Assembly: GCA_963757815.1 (NCBI GenBank)
Contig: CAVWSN010000035.1
Location: 186,001 to 250,000, forward strand
Reading direction: 5' to 3'
From: JACVRW01 sp963757815
GTDB lineage: Bacteria > Actinomycetota > Thermoleophilia > Solirubrobacterales > Thermoleophilaceae
DNA: 64,000 nucleotides
The translations under genes were made by a program, and so were the position numbers. Below are positions 25,649 through 34,426 of this stretch, one piece after another; within the stretch, counting starts at the first letter, position 1; the number at the start of each line of letters is the position of its first letter. Below the pieces are notes generated by a model. It worked only from the letters and a program-made list of their open reading frames with translations, was not told where the DNA came from and made no database searches.

Positions 25649-26353
25649 GTGAGCGCGAAGTCCTCCCCCGCGAAGTCCTCGCCCGGAGACCGCTATGAGC
25701 CCCTGCCCGGGCTGGCCAAGATGCCCGCGTGGATCTGGCGGCGCCTCCCGGGTCCCGGCAAGGTCGCGGTCGCCCTCCTCCCCTTCGTGGTGATCGGCCT
25801 GGTGCTCGCGCTCGGACCCGGCATCCGCGAGTCCAAGGAGGAGCGCGCGCGTTCGGAGGAGCAGCGGGCCGAACGTCAGCGCGCCGCCCTCGAGGCGCGC
25901 CTCCGGGAGCAGCAACAGCCCCGCTTCGCCGCCGGGGCGCCGGCTCCCGACAGCGTGGCAGGACGCGAGCGACTCGTCGAGACGGCCGCGGTCTCGGTTC
26001 GCACCGACGCCCGCAAGCGTGTGGCCGCCGGTGAGCTGACCGGTCCCATCCGCGGCGTGGCATGCGAGCCCTTCCCGCGCACGACCTCCGGGACCGGGGC
26101 GGAGCGGGATCTCTCGAGGCGAACCGGCGTCTACTCCTGCCTCGCGGTGACCGCGCAGTTCGGCGGGTCGACGGGCGGCGAGGTGGCGCCATACACACAG
26201 AGCGAGGCCGGCAGGATCGGTCACCCCTACCGGGTGCGGATCGACTTCGACTCGGGGCGCTACGCCTTCTGCAAGATCGCGGGGCGCCCCGGTGAGGGCA
26301 GCCTGAAGGCGCGGCAGGCGGTGACGGTCCCGCGCGCGTGCGGCGGGCGCTGA
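25649..26353 (+). CDS. Membrane-anchored hypothetical protein
   Basis: 234 aa from GTG 25649 (an in-frame ATG at 25622 lies inside the palindrome). One transmembrane helix near residues 38-58 (KVAVALLPFVVIGLVLALGPGI), then a charged helix (SKEERARSEEQRAERQRAALEARLREQQ) and an extracytoplasmic domain with three cysteines (VACEPFPRT, YSCLAVTAQ, YAFCKIAG) plus a terminal Cys, possibly disulfide-bonded. No family recognised. Divergence from the MarR gene across the palindrome suggests it is a target of that regulator. Confidence 0.65.
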   Translation: MSAKSSPAKSSPGDRYEPLPGLAKMPAWIWRRLPGPGKVAVALLPFVVIGLVLALGPGIRESKEERARSEEQRAERQRAALEARLREQQQPRFAAGAPAPDSVAGRERLVETAAVSVRTDARKRVAAGELTGPIRGVACEPFPRTTSGTGAERDLSRRTGVYSCLAVTAQFGGSTGGEVAPYTQSEAGRIGHPYRVRIDFDSGRYAFCKIAGRPGEGSLKARQAVTVPRACGGR

Positions 26354-26380
26354 CCCGGCGCCCCGATAGCTTCCCGGTCG

Positions 26381-27001
26381 ATGCCGGGGATCCAGGACCG
26401 CCCCTTCGACCGCGACGACCTCGATCCGGATCCATTGGTCCTGTTCGGCCGCTGGTTCGAGGAGGCTCGCGCGCAGGGCGCGTTCGAGCCGGAGGCGGTC
26501 GCGCTCGCGACCGCCACGGCGGGCGGCGCCCCATCGGCGCGGATGGTGCTGATCAAGGAGTTCGACGAGCGCGGGCTCGCGTTCTTCACGAACTACGGCA
26601 GCCGCAAGGCCGCCGAGCTGGAGGAGAACCCGCGCGCCGCACTTCTCTTCCACTGGCCCGAGCTCGGCCGCCAGGTGCGGAGCGAGGGCGAGGTCGTGCA
26701 GGTCGAGCGCCCCGAGACGGTGGCCTACGCGCGGCGGCGCTCACGCCCCAGCCAGCTGAGCGCGCTGGCCTCCCCGCAGAGCCGCCCCGTCCCCGACCGG
26801 GCGTGGCTGGAGCAACGGGTGGCCGAGCTCGAGCGCGAGCACGCGGGCGCCGAGGTCCCGGTGCGCGAGGACTGGGGTGGCTACCGGCTCGTCCCGACGG
26901 CATGGGAGTTCTGGCAGCACCGCCCGAACCGCCTGCACGACCGCTTTCGCTTCGACCGCGACCCGCAAGGAGGCTGGACGATCGAGCGACTCGGCCCGTG
27001 A
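26381..27001 (+). CDS. pdxH: Pyridoxamine 5'-phosphate oxidase
   Basis: FMN-dependent oxidation of PNP/PMP to pyridoxal 5'-phosphate. 206 aa, ATG 26381. Signatures: DPLVLFGRWFEEARAQGAFEP, ARMVLIKEFDERGLAFFTNYGSRKAAELEENPRAALLFHWPELGRQVR (FMN site), SRPSQLSALASPQS and the C-terminal WEFWQHRPNRLHDRF, where RPNRLHDR is part of the PROSITE-type signature. Full length for the family. Nothing nearby belongs to B6 synthesis, so it serves salvage or general PLP supply. Confidence 0.95.
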   Translation: MPGIQDRPFDRDDLDPDPLVLFGRWFEEARAQGAFEPEAVALATATAGGAPSARMVLIKEFDERGLAFFTNYGSRKAAELEENPRAALLFHWPELGRQVRSEGEVVQVERPETVAYARRRSRPSQLSALASPQSRPVPDRAWLEQRVAELEREHAGAEVPVREDWGGYRLVPTAWEFWQHRPNRLHDRFRFDRDPQGGWTIERLGP

Positions 27002-27005
27002 ATCG

Positions 27006-27455
27006 TTAGCGGACTCCGGTCAGCTCGATCGCCGCCTTCAGGCGCTCGAGCTGGGTGCGCAAGCGGTCCCGCATCGAACGCCGCAGCAGCGGCCCGCCGA
27101 CGGCGAACAGGACGCGCGTAAAGGTGCTGTCCGGACCCGCGTCGACCGTCTGGCGCACACGCGTGCCGCGCGTGTCCTCGCCGAGCTCGAGCGAGGACTC
27201 GAACGGGAACGGCCCCGAGAGCGCCCGGACCACCTGGCGCCGGGGCGCGTCGCGCTCGACGACCTCGTACACGAACTCGTGCGTCTCCCCGCCGTAGTCG
27301 TAGCGGCTCGAGATACGGCTGCCTTGCTCGAGCCGCCCCTCGATCCGCACGTCGTGGACCCCCTCGAGCCAATTCACCCAGTTGCGGGGGTCGGCCGCCC
27401 AGGTCCACACGACCTGGAGCGGGCGCTCGACGACCACCTCCGCGGACGCCCTCAT
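27006..27455 (-). CDS. SRPBCC family protein
   Basis: 149 aa, ATG 27455, overlapping the stop of the upstream gene by 4 bp (ATGA). START/Bet v1-like fold: begins MRASAEVVVERPLQVVWTWAADPRNWVNWL, with the strand-rich middle and a long C-terminal helix (RSMRDRLRTQLERLKAAIEL). Such proteins bind hydrophobic ligands or act as polyketide cyclases. Coupling to the lipocalin-like gene suggests a shared hydrophobic substrate, which is inference. Confidence 0.8.
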   Translation of the reverse strand: MRASAEVVVERPLQVVWTWAADPRNWVNWLEGVHDVRIEGRLEQGSRISSRYDYGGETHEFVYEVVERDAPRRQVVRALSGPFPFESSLELGEDTRGTRVRQTVDAGPDSTFTRVLFAVGGPLLRRSMRDRLRTQLERLKAAIELTGVR

Positions 27456-28420
27456 CCGTCCGGATGGGGCTGGATCTCCATGCCGTGGTCGCGCTCCCGC
27501 ATGCCGAGCTCGTACGCGGCGCCGCCCTCGACGGCGAGCTCCCAGCCGCGGCCTTCTCCCGGCCGCTCGACAACCAGCCGCATGTCGGCGATCGAGCAAT
27601 TGATTGCGTGGTGCTCGCCGCCGTCGGGGTCGGCGTACACCCAACCCACGAAGCGCTCACGCGGCGCCGAGACGGTGCCTCGCACGCGCATGTGCCTGCC
27701 GGGCAGGCTGAAGGCACAGCTGTCCGGGGACTCGTCCACCTCGACCCGGCGACCCGGGCCGCCGAGCACGTGCCGCTCGCCGGCCACGCTGAGCACCCCG
27801 TTCGCGACCCATGGCGTCGTCAGCGGGCCGAGCCTGACCTTGCCGACAGCCGCGTCGAGCCAATCGCCGTCTTCGGTCAGCCCGTGGAGCCAGATCCAGC
27901 GCTCGGCGTGCTGGCTCCCCCAGTTGTGGCCGACCATCCCGCGCCAGCCCTCAACAGGGATCTCACGGCCGTCGAGCGAGACGGCGCCGTCGAAGCGCGC
28001 GGCCGGCAGCGGCGAGAGCAGCTTCGTGCGCGGCAGCCTGGCGCGGTACATCCACGCGCGCGGCAGGTGGAGGAGCGGCGCCTCGCCGCTCTCGAAGCGG
28101 AGCTCCCAGGCGGCCTCGCCCGCGATCGCTCCCGTGGCCGCGCCCGGGCCGATGCGCGCCTCCCCCACGCTCAACCAGTCGCCGCCGCCGGACTCCGGCG
28201 CCGGCACGGTGAGCTTGGCGGCGCGCGGGCCCTCCGTCGTGAACAGGGTGAACCAGAGCGAGCCCGTGGCCGGCGCCCCGGGCCGCTTGTGAACCGTGTA
28301 GCGCACCCAGGCGCCGAGCGGCTCCGACGGGTGGCAGAGCTTGAGATAGAAGCTCTCGTAGTGCCCTGCCTTGGCCGGCACGCCCGGGAAGCGCGCCTCG
28401 GTTGGGTCGACCGCCGTCAC
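27452..28420 (-). CDS. Lipocalin-like (AttH/CrtC-type) protein
   Basis: 322 aa from GTG 28420. Two-domain beta-barrel pattern with GHYESFYLKLCHPSEPLGAWVRYTVHK at the start and GMVGHNWGSQHAERWIWLHG in the middle; the latter is characteristic of AttH and of CrtC (carotenoid 1,2-hydratase) relatives. No signal peptide. Function not assigned: CrtC-like activity would need carotenoid genes, none of which are in the window. Divergent from the SDR gene (25 bp), coupled downstream to the SRPBCC gene. Confidence 0.65.
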   Translation of the reverse strand: MTAVDPTEARFPGVPAKAGHYESFYLKLCHPSEPLGAWVRYTVHKRPGAPATGSLWFTLFTTEGPRAAKLTVPAPESGGGDWLSVGEARIGPGAATGAIAGEAAWELRFESGEAPLLHLPRAWMYRARLPRTKLLSPLPAARFDGAVSLDGREIPVEGWRGMVGHNWGSQHAERWIWLHGLTEDGDWLDAAVGKVRLGPLTTPWVANGVLSVAGERHVLGGPGRRVEVDESPDSCAFSLPGRHMRVRGTVSAPRERFVGWVYADPDGGEHHAINCSIADMRLVVERPGEGRGWELAVEGGAAYELGMRERDHGMEIQPHPDG

Positions 28421-28444
28421 GGACGGGCATGCTAGAACCGGGTC

Positions 28445-29137
28445 ATGTCCGAAGACCCCGTTCTCGTGATCACCGGCGCCAGCAGCGGCATCGGCGCCGC
28501 CACCGCAGCCAGGGCAGTCGAGTTCGGCTACCGAGTGGTGCTGGCGGCGCGCTCCGAGGACAAGCTCGAGGCGCTGCGCGACGAGCTCGGCGGCGACCAC
28601 AAGGCGCTGGCGGTTCGCTGCGACGTCACGAGCTGGGAGGACCAGCAGGCGCTCGTGGCGCGGACGCTCGAGAGCTTCGGCCGCATGGACGCCTTCTTCG
28701 CCAACGCCGGGTTCGGCGCCAAGCGCGGCTTTCTCGAAGAGAGCCCCGAGCACTGGAAGGCGATGATCGACACCAACGTGTACGGCGCCGCGCTGTCGAT
28801 CAGGGCCTCGCTCGGGCACTTCCGCAAGCAAGACGGCGGCCATCTGCTCCTGACCAGCTCCCTGGCCGGCCGTCGCACGGTGCCGGGCTCGCTCTATGCA
28901 GCCACCAAGCACGCCGTGACCGCGATGGGCGAGGGGCTGCGCGCGGAGGTGGGCGACGCCAACATCAAGGTGACCCTGATCGAGCCGGGGATGGTCGACA
29001 CGCCGTTCTTCGACGACAGCGTGTCGAACGCCCTCGAGTCGGACGACATCGCCCGCATGGTGATGTTCGCTCTCACCCAGCCCCAGCACGTCGAGATCAA
29101 CGAGATCCTCGTGCGGCCGGTCCATCAGCCGACCTAG
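28445..29137 (+). CDS. Short-chain dehydrogenase/reductase
   Basis: 230-aa classical SDR. NAD(P)-binding TGASSGIG (residues 10-17), NAGF (the NNAG-equivalent), catalytic Ser in LLTSSLAG and Tyr-x-x-x-Lys in SLYAATKHA, and the EPGMVDTPFF motif. The RS after VVLAAR favours NADP. Substrate unknown. Start ATG 28445. It is divergent from the lipocalin-like gene and could share a promoter region with it. Confidence 0.92.
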   Translation: MSEDPVLVITGASSGIGAATAARAVEFGYRVVLAARSEDKLEALRDELGGDHKALAVRCDVTSWEDQQALVARTLESFGRMDAFFANAGFGAKRGFLEESPEHWKAMIDTNVYGAALSIRASLGHFRKQDGGHLLLTSSLAGRRTVPGSLYAATKHAVTAMGEGLRAEVGDANIKVTLIEPGMVDTPFFDDSVSNALESDDIARMVMFALTQPQHVEINEILVRPVHQPT

Positions 29138-29199
29138 GCGCGGGAGGTTTGCGTTCCGGATAGGGTCGGCTGATTGCCCCTGGCCCAAAGGAGCTCAGC

Positions 29200-29481
29200 A
29201 TGAGCATCGTCGTTCGCTACCACCCCGTGTCGTTGACCGCCGAGAAGTACGACACCACCACCAGCCAATTCGAAGAGGCCGAAGTTGAATGGCCACCGGA
29301 TGGTCTCGACTACCACGTTTGCTTCGGCACCGACGGAAGCCTTCACGTCAGCGAGATCTGGGACTCGCGGGAGCAGTGGGAGGCGTTCGGGGAGCGCCTG
29401 TTCCCGTTGCTGGCCGAGGCCGGCATCGAGTTCTCCGGCGAGCCCGAGGTGTTCGAGGTCCACAGCAGCACCAGGCGCTAG
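29200..29481 (+). CDS. Small antibiotic-biosynthesis-monooxygenase-like protein
   Basis: 93 aa, ATG 29200 with AAGGAG ten bases upstream. Dimeric ferredoxin-like fold suggested by the pattern DYHVCFGTDGSLHVSEIWDSREQWEAFGERLFPLLAEAGIEFSGEPEVFEVHS, as in ABM/DUF-type stress proteins. No catalytic residue can be assigned. Followed after 27 bp by a SnoaL-like gene. Confidence 0.7.
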   Translation: MSIVVRYHPVSLTAEKYDTTTSQFEEAEVEWPPDGLDYHVCFGTDGSLHVSEIWDSREQWEAFGERLFPLLAEAGIEFSGEPEVFEVHSSTRR

Positions 29482-29508
29482 ACGGTTCCGCCCCGCAGGG
29501 TCGCGGCG

Positions 29509-29904
29509 ATGTCAGAGGAGAACGTGGCGTTGCTTCGCCGCGCCAACAAGGCGTTCAACGACGGCGATCTCGAAGCCTTCCTCGCGCTGGTCGACGACGA
29601 CGTCGAGGCCACCCCGCGGCTGGCGCGTATGGAGGGAAGTTTTCGCGGACACGACGGCATCCGCCGCTGGTGGGCGAGCGTGCGCGACAGCTTCGTCCAC
29701 TTCTACAGCGAGCTTGTCGAAGTGCGTGACTTGGGGGACGTGACGCTCGCCGAGGTGCACGACCGCGGCCACGGCGTGGGCAGCAAGGCCGAGGTCGAGC
29801 AATGGTCCTGGCATGTGACCGAGTGGCGTGACAGGAAGGCCGTCTGGTGGTACGCCTACGGGACCGAGTCCGAGGCACTCGGCGCCGTCCGGCGACGGCA
29901 GTAG
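29509..29904 (+). CDS. SnoaL/NTF2-like protein
   Basis: 131 aa, ATG 29509. NTF2-fold pattern: EENVALLRRANKAFNDGDLEAFLALVDDDVEATPRLARMEGSFRGHDGIRRWWASVRDSF then alternating strands with TEWRDRKAVWWYAYGTESEALGAV. Members are small-ligand-binding proteins or isomerases; the family is expanded in soil actinobacteria. No specific role can be inferred. Confidence 0.85.
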   Translation: MSEENVALLRRANKAFNDGDLEAFLALVDDDVEATPRLARMEGSFRGHDGIRRWWASVRDSFVHFYSELVEVRDLGDVTLAEVHDRGHGVGSKAEVEQWSWHVTEWRDRKAVWWYAYGTESEALGAVRRRQ

Positions 29905-29961
29905 GGGCGTCCCGTCCACGCCGGCGAACCCGTCCCGCACGGGGCGTACGCTCTCGGTGCC

Positions 29962-31044
29962 GTGAGCCTGGCCGCCAGCCCCCACGTCTACGCCCACGTC
30001 GACATGGACGCCTTCTACGTGAGCGTCGAGCTGCAGCGCCGGCCGGAGCTCCGCGGGCTGCCGGTCGTGGTGGCCGGCAGCGGGCCGCGCGCGGTCGTGA
30101 CCACCGCCAGCTACGAGGCGCGCCGGTACGGCATCTTCTCCGCCACCCCGGCCGAGCGTGCGCGCCGCCTGTGCCCGGAGGCGACCTTCATCCCGCCCGA
30201 CTTCGAGCACTACCGGGCCCGGTCGAGCGAGGTCCACGCGGTGCTCCGCGCGCACGTGGAGCGGGTCGAGTCGGTCGGGCTCGACGAGGCCTACCTCGAC
30301 CTCACCGGGCTCGACCGCTACCGCGCGGCCGCCCGCAGCGTGAAGGAGGCGGTGCGAGCGGAGACCGGGCTCGTCTGCTCGATCGGGATCGGCCCGAGCA
30401 AGCTGGTGGCCAAGGTCGCCTCCGACGCGGAGAAGCCGGACGGCTTCGTCGAGCTCACGGCCGCGGCTGCCCGTGAGCGCTTCGGATCGGCGTCGCCGGG
30501 ACTCGTGCCGGGGATCGGCCCGAAGACGGTCGCGCGCCTCGAGCGCCTGGGCGTATCGACGCTGTCGGCGCTCGGCGCCACCCCGGACGCCCGCCTGACC
30601 GAGTGGTTCGGGCCGCGGCTCGGGCCGCATCTGGGGGCGCTCGCCCGCTTCGAGGACGAGCGCGGCATCGAGACCGTGAGGGTCGCGAAGTCGGAGTCGC
30701 GCGAGACCACCTTCGACCGCGACCTGCGCGGGCTCGGAGAGCTCGAGCCGGTGCTCGCGCGCCTTTCCACGCAGCTCTGCGAGACCCTCGGCCGCGAGGA
30801 GCGCCGCGGGCGCACCATCGGCATCAAGCTCCGCTACGACGATTTCACGACGCTCACCCGCGCACGCACGCTGGACGCGGCGGTGAATGACCTCGAGACG
30901 GTGCGCGGAGTGGCGCTCGAGCTGCTGCGCCGCCTCGACCCGCGGCGCCCCGTACGACTGCTCGGAGTACGGGTTGCCGGGCTCGACGAGCGCGAGCCCG
31001 CGCGTACCGCCGTGCCCGCCGGACAGATGTCGCTCTCGCTCTGA
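29962..31044 (+). CDS. dinB: DNA polymerase IV (Y-family)
   Basis: Translesion DNA polymerase. 360 aa, GTG 29962. Metal-binding acids in HVDMDAFYVSVEL and ESVGLDEAYLDLTG, palm/fingers region YEARRYGIFSATPAERARRLCP, helix-hairpin-helix VPGIGPKTVARLERLGV, and the little-finger domain to the end. The C-terminal PVRLLGVRVAGL is typical, and the ending AGQMSLSL (QMSLSL) resembles a beta-clamp-binding motif. No SOS-type operator is clearly visible in the 57 bp upstream. Confidence 0.95.
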   Translation: MSLAASPHVYAHVDMDAFYVSVELQRRPELRGLPVVVAGSGPRAVVTTASYEARRYGIFSATPAERARRLCPEATFIPPDFEHYRARSSEVHAVLRAHVERVESVGLDEAYLDLTGLDRYRAAARSVKEAVRAETGLVCSIGIGPSKLVAKVASDAEKPDGFVELTAAAARERFGSASPGLVPGIGPKTVARLERLGVSTLSALGATPDARLTEWFGPRLGPHLGALARFEDERGIETVRVAKSESRETTFDRDLRGLGELEPVLARLSTQLCETLGREERRGRTIGIKLRYDDFTTLTRARTLDAAVNDLETVRGVALELLRRLDPRRPVRLLGVRVAGLDEREPARTAVPAGQMSLSL

Positions 31045-31073
31045 CGCCTGAAGCCCTGCGCTACGGTGGGCGC

Positions 31074-32495
31074 ATGTCCTCCGACCGGTTGACCTCGCTC
31101 GACGCCTCGTTCCTGCACCTGGAAGACGCATCCGCTCACATGCACGTGGCCGGTGTGATGCTGTTCGAGGGTTCCCCTCCCCCCTACAACGACCTGCTCG
31201 AAGCGATCGAGCGGCGCCTCCACCTGGTGCCGCGCTACCGCCAGCGGCTCGCCTTCGTCCCGCTCCAGCAGGGGCGCCCCAAGTGGGTCGACGACCCGCA
31301 CCTGAACCTTCGCTACCACGTGCGTTCGACGGCGCTGCCGGCTCCGGGCAGCGAGGAGCAGCTGAAGGACCTGGCGGGCCGCGTCTTCGCCCAGCAGCTC
31401 GACCGCGACAAGCCGCTCTGGGAGCTCTGGCTCGTGGAGGGGCTCGAGGGCGACCGCTTCGCGATGCTCTCGAAGACCCATCACGCCCTCGTCGACGGCA
31501 TCTCGGGCGTGGACATCATGTCCATCCTGTTCGACACCTCGCCCGAGCCGGCCGCACCCGCCGATCCCGGCGACCGCTGGCTGCCGCGGCCGCTCCCCAC
31601 GCGCGCGCAGCTGCTCGGCGAGGCGCTGGTCGAACGAGGGACGATTCCCGCCGAGATCGCACGCTCGGTGCGGGCGGTCCTGCGCGGCCCGAGGCAGGTC
31701 CTGTCCGGGGTGCGCGACGCCGCGGTCGGCGTCGGCGCGATGGCCTGGGCCGGGCTCAACCCCGCCCCCACGAGCCCCTACAACCAGCCGATCGGGCCGC
31801 ACCGGCGCTTCACCTGGGTGCGCGCCGACCTCGGCGACATCAAGGCGATCAAGAACGAGCTCGGCGGCACGGTCAACGACGTCGTGCTCGCGACGGTGGC
31901 GGGCGCGCTCGGCAAGCACCTGCGCCGGCGCGGCCAGACGACCGACGGGCTCGAGCTCAAGGCGATGATCCCTGTCAGCGTGCGCGCGGACGTCGAGCGG
32001 GGCGCGCTCGGCAACAAGGTGGCCGCGATGATGGCGCCGCTGCCGGTGTGGTGCCAGGATCCGGTCGCGCGCCTCGACCTCGTGCGCGAGGAGCTCAAGG
32101 AGCTCAAGTCGGGCGGTCAGGCGGTGGGGGCCGAAGTGCTCACCCAGCTCAGCGGCTTCGCTCCAGCCACCGTGATGGACCAGGCCTCGCGCCTGGCGGC
32201 GCGCCAGCGCTTCTTCAACGTCGTGGTGACGAACGTCCCGGGTCCGCAGTTCCCTCTCTACCTCGCCGGCCGCCGGCTGATCGAGAGCTTCCCGATGGTC
32301 CCGCTCGCGAAGAACCAGGGGCTCGGGATCGCCCTGCTCTCCTACATGGGAAAGATCAACTTCGGCCTCGTGGGCGACTACGACGTGATGTGGGATCTCG
32401 ACGACTTCGCCGGGGACGTCGAGAGCTCGCTCGAGGAGCTGGCCGACGCCGCCGGCGTCGAGCTGACCGCCGCAGGGGAGGCTGTGCGCGCGTGA
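31074..32495 (+). CDS. WS/DGAT wax ester synthase / diacylglycerol acyltransferase
   Basis: 473 aa, ATG 31074. Catalyses acyl-CoA transfer to fatty alcohols or diacylglycerol for neutral-lipid storage. The active-site HHxxxDG is H136 H137 ... D141 G142 (THHALVDG). The N-terminal LTSLDASFLHLEDASAHMHVAGVMLFEG and the C-terminal ND-motif region FNVVVTNVPGPQFPLYLAGRRL are diagnostic. Full length. The GTGA overlap couples it to the YbaK gene. Storage-lipid synthesis is common in soil actinobacteria. Confidence 0.94.
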   Translation: MSSDRLTSLDASFLHLEDASAHMHVAGVMLFEGSPPPYNDLLEAIERRLHLVPRYRQRLAFVPLQQGRPKWVDDPHLNLRYHVRSTALPAPGSEEQLKDLAGRVFAQQLDRDKPLWELWLVEGLEGDRFAMLSKTHHALVDGISGVDIMSILFDTSPEPAAPADPGDRWLPRPLPTRAQLLGEALVERGTIPAEIARSVRAVLRGPRQVLSGVRDAAVGVGAMAWAGLNPAPTSPYNQPIGPHRRFTWVRADLGDIKAIKNELGGTVNDVVLATVAGALGKHLRRRGQTTDGLELKAMIPVSVRADVERGALGNKVAAMMAPLPVWCQDPVARLDLVREELKELKSGGQAVGAEVLTQLSGFAPATVMDQASRLAARQRFFNVVVTNVPGPQFPLYLAGRRLIESFPMVPLAKNQGLGIALLSYMGKINFGLVGDYDVMWDLDDFAGDVESSLEELADAAGVELTAAGEAVRA

Positions 32496-32956
32496 GGGAC
32501 CGGCTGGCCGAGTGCGCCCGCGAGCTGGGGATCGAGCTACACCCCCAGCGCCTGGCCGAGTCCACGCGCACGGTCAAGGACGCCGCGGCGGCCGTGGGCT
32601 GCGAGGAGTCGGCCATCGCCAAGTCGATCGTGTTCGTCGCGGACGGCGACCCCGTCGTGTGCGTGGCCTCCGGGCGTCACCGGATCGACCCGGAGAAGAT
32701 CGCCGCCGAGCTCGACGTCGCCGAGGTCCGCCAGGCCGCGGCCGACGAGGTGCGGGCCGCCACCGGATTCGCGGTCGGCGGCGTGCCGCCGTTCGGCCAC
32801 GACCTGCCCGTTGTGTTCGACGAGGCGCTGCTGGACCACGAGCGCGTGTGGGCGGCCGCCGGCGACCCCAACAGCCTCTTCGAGGTCGACCCCCGCGAGC
32901 TGGCCGAGTGCATCCGCGCCCGCATCGTCGAGGTCGGGGTGACAGACCGCGCGTAG
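32492..32956 (+). CDS. YbaK/EbsC family aminoacyl-tRNA deacylase
   Basis: 154 aa, GTG 32492. Free-standing homologue of the ProRS editing (INS) domain, hydrolysing mischarged Cys- or Ala-tRNA(Pro). Typical segments: ESTRTVKDAAAAVGCEESAIAKSIVFVADGDPVVCVASGRHRID, and GFAVGGVPPFGHDLPVVFDEALL with the conserved GG-PFG loop. The Lys in AKSIVF is the usual active-site lysine. ProRS in this window also carries an editing-type insertion. Confidence 0.92.
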   Translation: MRDRLAECARELGIELHPQRLAESTRTVKDAAAAVGCEESAIAKSIVFVADGDPVVCVASGRHRIDPEKIAAELDVAEVRQAAADEVRAATGFAVGGVPPFGHDLPVVFDEALLDHERVWAAAGDPNSLFEVDPRELAECIRARIVEVGVTDRA

Positions 32957-32971
32957 CGGCTCTCCGGCGTT

Positions 32972-33014
32972 CCTGTACGCCGGTACAAGGCCAGGGCGCC
33001 AGATCCTGTACAGG
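32972..33014. promoter_or_regulatory. Paired CTGTAC inverted repeats upstream of amtB
   Basis: Two dyads within 43 bp: CCTGTAC at 32972-32978 facing GTACAAGG at 33083-style spacing (33 bp before the second site), precisely 32983-32990, and a perfect 10-bp palindrome CCTGTACAGG at 33005-33014. They lie 42-84 bp before the amtB ATG, suiting a dimeric regulator of ammonium uptake. They do not match the GlnR consensus I know. Confidence 0.45.
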
Positions 33015-33055
33015 GGGCGAAAGACGGCCGCGGCCGCCGCGCGCAACATCCGTTC

Positions 33056-34426
33056 ATGGATCCCACGCTCAACGACGCGCTCAGCCGGATCGACACGCTC
33101 TGGGTGCTGGTGGCCGGCATCCTCGTGTTCTTCATGCAGGCGGGCTTCCTGCTGCTCGAGGTCGGCTTCTCGCGCATGAAGAACGCCGGCACCGTGGTCG
33201 CCAAGGTGATCGCGAACCTCTCGATCGCCGCACTCTGCTACTGGGCGGTCGGCTTCGCGCTCGCGTTCGGCGGGACCGGCTGGTTCGCCGGCACCGAGGG
33301 GACCTTCCTCGGGACGATCGAGCAGAGCGCCTACCCGGCGATGGAGTTCTCGAACGCGGCCGTGCCGGCCAAGTTCTTCTTCCAGTTCGCCTTCTGCGCG
33401 GTCTCGCTGGCGATCGTGTGGGGCACGACGCTCGAGCGGATCAAGTTCGGCGCCTACTTGATCTACGCGGTCGTGTTCAGCTCGCTGATCTATCCGATCA
33501 TCAGCCACTGGATCTTCGGCGGCGGCTGGCTCCAGGCGAACTTCGGGATGCAGGACTTCGCCGGCTCGACGGTGATCCACCTGATCGGCGCCACCGGGGC
33601 GCTCGCCGCGCTGCTGCTGCTCGGCCCGCGCCAGGGCAAGTTCGGCAACGACGGCACGCCCAACGTGATCCCCGGGCACTCGATGCCGCTGATGGGCCTC
33701 GGCGTGCTGATCCTGTTCGTCGGCTGGTTCGGGTTCAACGCCGGCTCGACGCTGAGCGTGGCCGACGGCCGCTTCGCCGAGGTGGCGATCGTCACCGTCA
33801 TCGGGGCGGCGGGCGGAGTCCTGGGCGCGATGGGAACGAGCTACCTCCTCACGCGCACCTTCGACATCGGCATGATCGGGAACGGCGTGATCGCCGGCTT
33901 GGTGGGCATCACGGCGCCGTCCGGCTACGTCGAGTTCTGGGCCGCGATCCCGATCGGGCTCGTGGCAGGCGTCCTCGTGGTCGTGTGCATCATCGCGATC
34001 GAGAAGGTCGTCGACGACCCGATCGGGGCCCTGTCCGCTCACGGCGTGGCCGGGGTCTGGGGCACGCTTGCGTGCGGCCTCTTCACGGCACCGCGGCTGG
34101 CCGAGTACAACGCGATCGGCGAGGGCGGCCTCTTCTACACAGGCTCGTTCGAGCAGCTCGGCGTACAGGCGCTGGGCGTGGCGGCGGCCTTCACCTCGGT
34201 GTTCGCGGTCTCGCTGCTCGTCTTCTATCTGATCAAGTCGACCTACGGGCTGCGCGTGACGAGCGAGGAGGAGCGACGCGGCCTCGACATCGTCGAGCAC
34301 GGCATGTGGGGCTACCCGGAGCAGTTCATGCCGGTGCCAGGATCCGAGTACCACCCGCCGAACACCCCGGGAGCACGCGCCGGCGCCCTCGCGCTAGGGC
34401 TCTCGGCCAGGACCCAGGAGGGGTGA
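33056..34426 (+). CDS. amtB: Ammonium transporter
   Basis: 456-aa Amt/MEP/Rh channel with about 11 transmembrane helices. Conserved parts: DTLWVLVAGILVFFMQAGFLLLEVG, DFAGSTVIHLIGATGALAAL (Asp of the ammonium site and first pore His), and GALSAHGVAGVWGTLACGLF (second pore His). The cytoplasmic C-terminal tail (SEEERRGLDIVEHGMWGYPEQF) is the PII-interacting region. ATG 33056. The TGATG overlap with glnB makes a standard amtB-PII operon. Confidence 0.96.
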   Translation: MDPTLNDALSRIDTLWVLVAGILVFFMQAGFLLLEVGFSRMKNAGTVVAKVIANLSIAALCYWAVGFALAFGGTGWFAGTEGTFLGTIEQSAYPAMEFSNAAVPAKFFFQFAFCAVSLAIVWGTTLERIKFGAYLIYAVVFSSLIYPIISHWIFGGGWLQANFGMQDFAGSTVIHLIGATGALAALLLLGPRQGKFGNDGTPNVIPGHSMPLMGLGVLILFVGWFGFNAGSTLSVADGRFAEVAIVTVIGAAGGVLGAMGTSYLLTRTFDIGMIGNGVIAGLVGITAPSGYVEFWAAIPIGLVAGVLVVVCIIAIEKVVDDPIGALSAHGVAGVWGTLACGLFTAPRLAEYNAIGEGGLFYTGSFEQLGVQALGVAAAFTSVFAVSLLVFYLIKSTYGLRVTSEEERRGLDIVEHGMWGYPEQFMPVPGSEYHPPNTPGARAGALALGLSARTQEG

